From the NCBI GenBank assembly GCA_021847855.1, contig JAJZOT010000040.1, positions 1 to 9,591 on the forward strand: a stretch of DNA of 9,591 nt, in the 5' to 3' direction. Origin of the DNA: Thermoplasmata archaeon. Its GTDB lineage: Archaea > Thermoplasmatota > Thermoplasmata > Thermoplasmatales > Thermoplasmataceae. Under the pieces are notes generated by a model that did not search any database, had not been told where the DNA came from, and worked only from the letters and a program-made list of their open reading frames with translations. How positions within the stretch are numbered: position 1 is the first letter of the stretch; every line of letters starts with the position of its first letter. The position numbers and the translations under genes were made by a program. Positions 6,566 to 9,591 of this stretch are shown here, in pieces.

Positions 6566-7465
6566 TTAGGAATCTGGTGGGGAAAGATAGAGGTTTTGGA
6601 TATAATCCATACCATTCTGTTCGCTTTTCACAGTTCTTCCTTCGCTGGCTAGCTTATATCCATACTGAAAAAGAAAATCTAGGCACTTCCTCTTTAATTC
6701 AATGGAATGCGTCTCGAGTATAATCCTAGGCTTTAACGTTTTTAATGTCTCTCTTGCACCTTCCAGAACGTCAAGTTCAAATCCTTCTGTGTCAATCTTT
6801 AGTAATGATACTTTTTCGTTCAAGAATGAATCGAGTTTCACAACATTGACATTCTCATATATCCCCACCCCATCCTTCGTAGCCATATTCCCGGAAATAT
6901 TGATATTGTAGACGCCCTCCTGTTTCCCAACTGCACAGTTGTTAATCGAGACATTCATGCAGGAATTTAGTCTCAAATTCTCTTTCATAATATCAAAATT
7001 CTTTGAGTATGGTTCAAAACATACAACTTTTAATGATTTGTACCGCTTCGCGCATAGAAGTGCGTAGTCACCATATTGTGACCCCACATCAAATACAACG
7101 TCTTCAGGTTTTGGGGCAAACCCGGGAAATTTTGTATATATCTTTTCAAAAAAAACTTCCTTTAGCGATTCCCCGGGAGTATCGTTAGAGAATAGAATTC
7201 CGTAATCATCGAACACGTGTTTCTTTGGTAACTTGTTCCACGTTTCGTTCCACATCTTGAAATCGTGATTTCTTGACTCGTCGTTTACTAGATGTAGGAA
7301 AATTGAACTAAAAACTGTCTTCGACCCCTTTATTGCCTTTAGATCTCGGTGGTAGTAGTAAAAGCCCCTTGCCTTATTAATATGCTCATTGTTGATACTG
7401 TTGTCCCATTGCTTTTTAAGGGTGATCTTTCTCAGTGTTATATCATCATGAACGGATAATGCCAT
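6566..7465 (-). CDS. FkbM-family SAM-dependent methyltransferase
   Basis: This is a predicted O-methyltransferase; many FkbM-family members in glycan loci methylate sugar hydroxyls. The first 120 residues are a variable N-terminal region with no recognised domain. The SAM-binding core then appears in order: VVFDVGSQYGDYALL (123-137, motif I), CFEPYSKNFDIMKENLRLN (149-167, acidic end of strand 2 at E151), KIDTEGFELDVLEGA (223-237) and PRIILETH (246-253). The KIDTEGFE segment is the hallmark of FkbM enzymes. Length is 299 residues from ATG 7465. That start is preferred over the upstream GTG 7486 because a TATA-like box lies about 26 nt before the ATG and would overlap the GTG. There are no transmembrane segments. 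It is encoded opposite to, and converging with, the epimerase and is AT-richer than the central block. The methyl acceptor is unknown. Confidence 0.85.
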   Translation of the reverse strand: MALSVHDDITLRKITLKKQWDNSINNEHINKARGFYYYHRDLKAIKGSKTVFSSIFLHLVNDESRNHDFKMWNETWNKLPKKHVFDDYGILFSNDTPGESLKEVFFEKIYTKFPGFAPKPEDVVFDVGSQYGDYALLCAKRYKSLKVVCFEPYSKNFDIMKENLRLNSCMNVSINNCAVGKQEGVYNINISGNMATKDGVGIYENVNVVKLDSFLNEKVSLLKIDTEGFELDVLEGARETLKTLKPRIILETHSIELKRKCLDFLFQYGYKLASEGRTVKSEQNGMDYIQNLYLSPPDS

Positions 7466-7485
7466 GAAACAATTACATATAGACA

Positions 7486-7495
7486 CTTTTAATGC
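7486..7495 (-). promoter_or_regulatory. TATA-like box of the methyltransferase gene
   Basis: On the minus strand GCATTAAAAG is centred about 26 nt upstream of ATG 7465, the leaderless spacing seen elsewhere in the window. It would be internal to the coding region if GTG 7486 were the start, so it argues for the shorter protein. Confidence 0.45.
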
Positions 7496-7597
7496 ATTTC
7501 GCGCTTATTCTTATGTATGTTTTAGTGTTTTCTACTGATATGAAAAATTAATTGAGGTGGGAGCATCGAGCACTTACTAGGGTGTCTGAGTTCTTAT

Positions 7598-7643
7598 CTC
7601 GGTAAACTGCACGGTCAAATCGTATTGGTCAAGTTATACCGAG
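7598..7643. repeat. Inverted repeat enclosing two GGTCAA direct repeats
   Basis: CTCGGTA (7598-7604) and TACCGAG (7637-7643) are perfect 7-base inverted repeats 32 nt apart. Between them GGTCAA occurs twice (7613-7618 and 7627-7632) with a 14-base period. It lies just beyond the stop of the orphan minus-strand frame and about 100 nt upstream of the methyltransferase promoter. It may be an operator-like site or a relic of a mobile element end. Confidence 0.45.
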
Positions 7644-7649
7644 TATCTG

Positions 7650-8048
7650 TTAGCATGAGTAATAGCCGCTGCGATAGCAGTTGGACTTGACTTGTGCATA
7701 ATTAAACGACGCAACTGATTTTGCTAATCTTTGGTTTATCTCACCAGTTTGGCTGTTTGAAGTTACTGCCCTTTTAATCGATTCCATCGTTAAACAGTTT
7801 TCGGCAAGTAAATTCATACACATTGCCTCGCTTTTCGCATTGTCCGCTTCGATAAAGTAAAACATGGCTCCAATGACAAACGGAAATTCGAGAATGAGGG
7901 CGGAAAAGGTTCTGATAGGAATGGGAAGCTCATGTCTCCTCAGGGTAAAACATAAAGACTTTATAGTTTCCTTAGAACTTTTAAATTTCCGTCTAAATAT
8001 GGCAATTCCTACTTTCCCGCTAATTTTTTGCTTTTTGGTATTTAGATG
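7650..8048 (-). pseudogene. Orphan open frame lacking a start, probable gene remnant
   Basis: The minus strand is open for 132 codons from just after a TGA (8049-8051) to TAA 7650-7652, but the first ATG is only at 7865, which would leave 71 residues. The part before that ATG also looks protein-like: a basic region (IFRRKFKSS), then RRHELPIPIRTFSALILEF and a hydrophobic segment running into MFYFIEADNAKSEAM. A TATA-like TTAAATATTT on the minus strand sits near 8051-8060, at leaderless distance from the open frame but with no start codon there. I do not recognise the family. A 5'-truncated or frameshifted gene is the likeliest reading; a short real gene from ATG 7865 lacks a promoter at the expected distance. 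Confidence 0.35.
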
Positions 8049-8162
8049 TCAAATATTTAAGGTTCTATCTTCCCTCGACTCTTCGGAAGTGTTGGCATAT
8101 GTTCCGGTCTGATAATGTGGGCTGCCTCCATAATAAGGAAAAATAATTTCACTTCACTTAGA

Positions 8163-8182
8163 TATAGAAAATAAAGAATAAC
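8163..8182 (-). terminator. Possible T-rich terminator after the second GT4 gene
   Basis: Directly after the minus-strand stop the sequence is rich in T (TTATTCTTTATTTTCT on that strand). This fits an archaeal U-tract terminator. No stem-loop was found beside it. Confidence 0.35.
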
Positions 8183-8183
8183 A

Positions 8184-9239
8184 CTATTTTTTAGCTATTC
8201 TATAAAAGAATGTCTCAAGTTTATCTACATATTGATCACGAGTAAACACAAGAGTTGTTAGGTTTAAGCACTGTCTAAGATACTCTTCTGGGTCATTATC
8301 GTAAAGCACTTTCAATTTATTAATTGAATTCAGGAAATCTTCATTTGTGTTCGCAACTAAATTAATTGAGATAGGTGCACTAGTGAGTTTATTATTTTGT
8401 GGGATCGGACGATAAATTACAGGTGTTGCGTGTCCAAGAGACTCCATAAGTGCAAGGGAGGACGACTCATTGTAACTTGGAAAAATCGTAACATGAGCAC
8501 TCTGCAATAAGTTCACTAGCAATTCCTCACTTACTGCTCCAAATATTTTTACATTGCTTCGCTCTTTTATCATATTTCGCAAATCAATGCTTCCAAAACC
8601 GCATATAAGAAGTTGTACATCGTCTGGTATCTTATCCGATACGTATGCAAGGGTATCTATGCCCTTTGAGTATTCCCACCGGCTGAAGTAAATGACGGTG
8701 AATCGATCTGCTTTCTTAATTGGTAAAGATAGATCATTTAAGTTTGTATTCTCCAAGTAAAGGACCTCATTCTTCGTATTGAAAAGCTGGAATTGATCTT
8801 TTGACAAAATATGTACTCCATCGAAACGAGGGAGCAATTCCTTTAGTATTACCTTCTCTCTTCTATTTTTGGGATGCTGTAACCCTGGACTATGAAACCC
8901 AAAAATTGTTTTTGGGCCGATTTTCAAAATTTGTTTTAGGTAACTGTAATAGCTGCCAGAAACATAGATAAGATCAGCATCCAAGTGCGGAATTGTTCTC
9001 ATTTTAAATGGCAAATATTTACCCCAAGTTGTGCTAATCTCGTAATATTGAATTTTTGGGTTGGTAATAGGCAGATCGTTATATTGATGAATTCCAACAT
9101 GAGGAAATGACGTAACTCCATATATACTGACTTCGTGACCTCTTTTGGTCAAGGCATTTGAAATTTTAAGAATCCATTTTTCAAGGCCAGGTAGGTTTTC
9201 TGAGGTCAATTTGATAACAGCAAAGAATGCAATTTTCAT
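8184..9239 (-). CDS. Glycosyltransferase, family 4 (GT-B fold)
   Basis: This is a predicted retaining glycosyltransferase, a second GT-B enzyme in the locus. The N-terminal domain opens MKIAFFAVIKLT, with a GLEKW segment (18-22) and ALTKRGHEVSIYG (29-41), the usual pattern before the second strand of GT4 proteins. FGFHSPG (113-119) precedes the linker. The donor-binding domain has VIYFSRWEYSKGID (182-195, with the phosphate-contacting R187 and K192), LLICGFGS (210-217) and the E-x7-E motif ESSSLALME (E258, E266). At 351 residues the length is normal, with no transmembrane segment. ATG 9239 is preferred to TTG 9245, two codons upstream, because MKIAFF is the standard start and a weak TATA-like box lies about 26 nt before it. 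It faces away from the plus-strand cluster and sits directly beside an insertion sequence. Sugar specificity is unknown. Confidence 0.87.
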   Translation of the reverse strand: MKIAFFAVIKLTSENLPGLEKWILKISNALTKRGHEVSIYGVTSFPHVGIHQYNDLPITNPKIQYYEISTTWGKYLPFKMRTIPHLDADLIYVSGSYYSYLKQILKIGPKTIFGFHSPGLQHPKNRREKVILKELLPRFDGVHILSKDQFQLFNTKNEVLYLENTNLNDLSLPIKKADRFTVIYFSRWEYSKGIDTLAYVSDKIPDDVQLLICGFGSIDLRNMIKERSNVKIFGAVSEELLVNLLQSAHVTIFPSYNESSSLALMESLGHATPVIYRPIPQNNKLTSAPISINLVANTNEDFLNSINKLKVLYDNDPEEYLRQCLNLTTLVFTRDQYVDKLETFFYRIAKK

Positions 9240-9260
9240 TGTCAAGCTAATGTATGTATT

Positions 9261-9270
9261 GGTTTTACAC
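9261..9270 (-). promoter_or_regulatory. Weak TATA-like box of the second GT4 gene
   Basis: GTGTAAAACC on the minus strand is centred about 26 nt before ATG 9239. The match is poorer than at the other genes, but the spacing agrees. If the insertion sequence ends upstream of this point, the promoter is the gene's own. Confidence 0.3.
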
Positions 9271-9352
9271 TTTGCTATTGATTAGGTACCTACTATGTTA
9301 AATTCTTCAATTGGATCTTAATCTTGCATCCTTTATTAGTCTTTGTGACATT

Positions 9353-9439
9353 CTCTGAAGTTCTGCTGTTCATGGCAGAGCCATATTCTGACCTTCTTCA
9401 AGAGTCGGAGGGGTTGGTTTTGACTGCGCTGTATGCAGT
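9353..9439 (-). ncRNA. Candidate IS110/IS1111 guide (bridge/seek) RNA region
   Basis: Downstream of the transposase stop, the minus-strand RNA can form a hairpin ACTGC/GCAGT with a 7-nt loop (9423-9439). It can also form a larger element (9353-9404): CTCTTGAAG pairs with CTTCAGAG (8 pairs, one bulged T), then a symmetric 11x11 internal loop, then ATGGC-TCT-GCCAT. A stem, internal loop and capping hairpin is the design of the guide loops in IS110-family bridge RNAs. In the IS1111 group that RNA is encoded on the transposase 3' side, as here. Identification rests on hand folding and family knowledge; a second guide loop was not found. Confidence 0.45.
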
Positions 9440-9448
9440 AGGTTCAAT

Positions 9449-9591
9449 TCAACTCATCCTTCTCTGTATGATATATTCATCGTAAGCCTGTTTTCTCTTG
9501 AGCATGCAGTATATCGCCCTGAGAAGATGTCTAGCGGCAGCTATTTTCGCCTTCTTTGATCCAGATCTTTCCGATATCCGTTCACAGGCAA
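9449..9591 (-). CDS. IS110/IS1111-family transposase, C-terminal fragment
   Basis: The minus-strand frame enters from the right edge and ends at TGA 9449-9451. Only 46 residues are visible, but GSKKAKIAAARHLLRAIYCM followed by LKRKQAYDEY is the typical C-terminal helix of the transposase_20 domain, which contains the catalytic serine upstream of this part. These recombinases work with an N-terminal DEDD RuvC-like domain and a guide RNA to insert without target duplication. Whether the full gene is intact cannot be judged here. Confidence 0.75.
   Translation of the reverse strand, partial: ACERISERSGSKKAKIAAARHLLRAIYCMLKRKQAYDEYIIQRRMS

Larger units (their letters stand above)
7496..8183. other. 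Gene-poor 690-base stretch between methyltransferase and second GT4 gene
   Basis: No intact, recognisable gene is seen here. The stretch holds an imperfect regulatory-looking repeat (7598-7643), a start-less minus-strand open frame (7650-8048), a 24-codon minus frame from ATG 8131 ending at 8057, and the T-rich 3' side of the GT4 gene. An 82-codon plus frame (7864-8112) is antisense to the longer minus frame and has no promoter at the usual distance. The pattern suggests decayed coding sequence at an insertion or rearrangement site. Confidence 0.5.
9300..9591 (-). mobile_element. 3' end of an IS110/IS1111-family insertion sequence
   Basis: The element consists of the transposase C-terminus running off the right edge plus downstream non-coding DNA with RNA-like structure. 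Its exact outer boundary cannot be placed because the other end is outside the window and members of this family have short or no terminal inverted repeats. The left coordinate is approximate: it should lie between the structured region (9353) and the promoter of the GT4 gene (about 9270). Confidence 0.6.

Noticed and set aside
6412..6723. 103-codon plus-strand open frame across the convergent spacer (including MAVIFRVYRRLRN)
   Set aside because: Most of it overlaps the 3' ends of two well-supported genes in other frames. The TATA-like TTTAAG after the epimerase stop is about 60 nt from its internal ATG, which does not fit the spacing seen elsewhere.
7665..7676. Small palindrome CTGC-GATA-GCAG near the end of the orphan frame
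   Set aside because: It has only four base pairs and lies in a possible coding remnant, so chance is sufficient explanation.
7864..8112. 82-codon plus-strand open frame starting MAPMTNGNSR
   Set aside because: It is antisense to the longer minus-strand open frame, has no TATA-like box at the usual distance and no Shine-Dalgarno site, and shows no recognisable domain.
1..9591. tRNA, rRNA, CRISPR array, toxin-antitoxin or defence genes
   Set aside because: Neither strand shows tRNA-like arms, regularly spaced repeats or recognisable defence domains; the content is glycan synthesis plus an insertion sequence end.

Overview
The window reads as part of an archaeal surface-glycan (polysaccharide or glycoprotein glycan) locus, most likely from a Thermoplasmata-type acidophile. 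The basis for this is inference. Several genes have an AT-rich TATA-like box centred about 22-29 nt upstream of the start codon and no Shine-Dalgarno site, which is the pattern of leaderless archaeal transcripts. Arginine is mostly AGA/AGG and isoleucine often ATA. No rRNA, tRNA or other taxonomic marker is present, so the assignment is tentative.

Left part (1-2383, + strand): the 3' end of an unidentified membrane protein whose reading frame crosses an 11-G tract; a GT2-family glycosyltransferase (216-1067); a GT4-family glycosyltransferase (1146-2183); then 200 bases holding a start-less 51-codon open frame and a strong inverted repeat.

Centre (2384-6473, + strand): a compact nucleotide-sugar block. 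A sugar-1-phosphate nucleotidyltransferase abuts an NAD-dependent nucleotide-sugar 6-dehydrogenase, which overlaps by 4 nt a UDP-glucuronate-decarboxylase-like SDR. Next, from its own promoter, comes an SDR epimerase of the dTDP-L-rhamnose 4-epimerase type with a Cys/His insert. A simple reading is sugar-1-P to NDP-sugar to NDP-uronate to NDP-pentose, with a separate C4 epimerisation branch. These activated sugars would feed the flanking glycosyltransferases. This block looks less AT-rich than both flanks, which suggests a mosaic locus.

Right part (6474-9591, - strand genes): a FkbM-type SAM methyltransferase (probable sugar O-methylation) converges on the epimerase. About 700 bases without an intact gene follow, with an orphan open frame and an inverted repeat. 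Then comes a second GT4 glycosyltransferase (8184-9239). At the right edge is the C-terminus of an IS110/IS1111-family transposase. Its downstream non-coding sequence folds into a stem, a symmetric 11x11 internal loop and a terminal hairpin. This resembles the guide (bridge/seek) RNAs of this transposon family and is the most interesting signal in the window.
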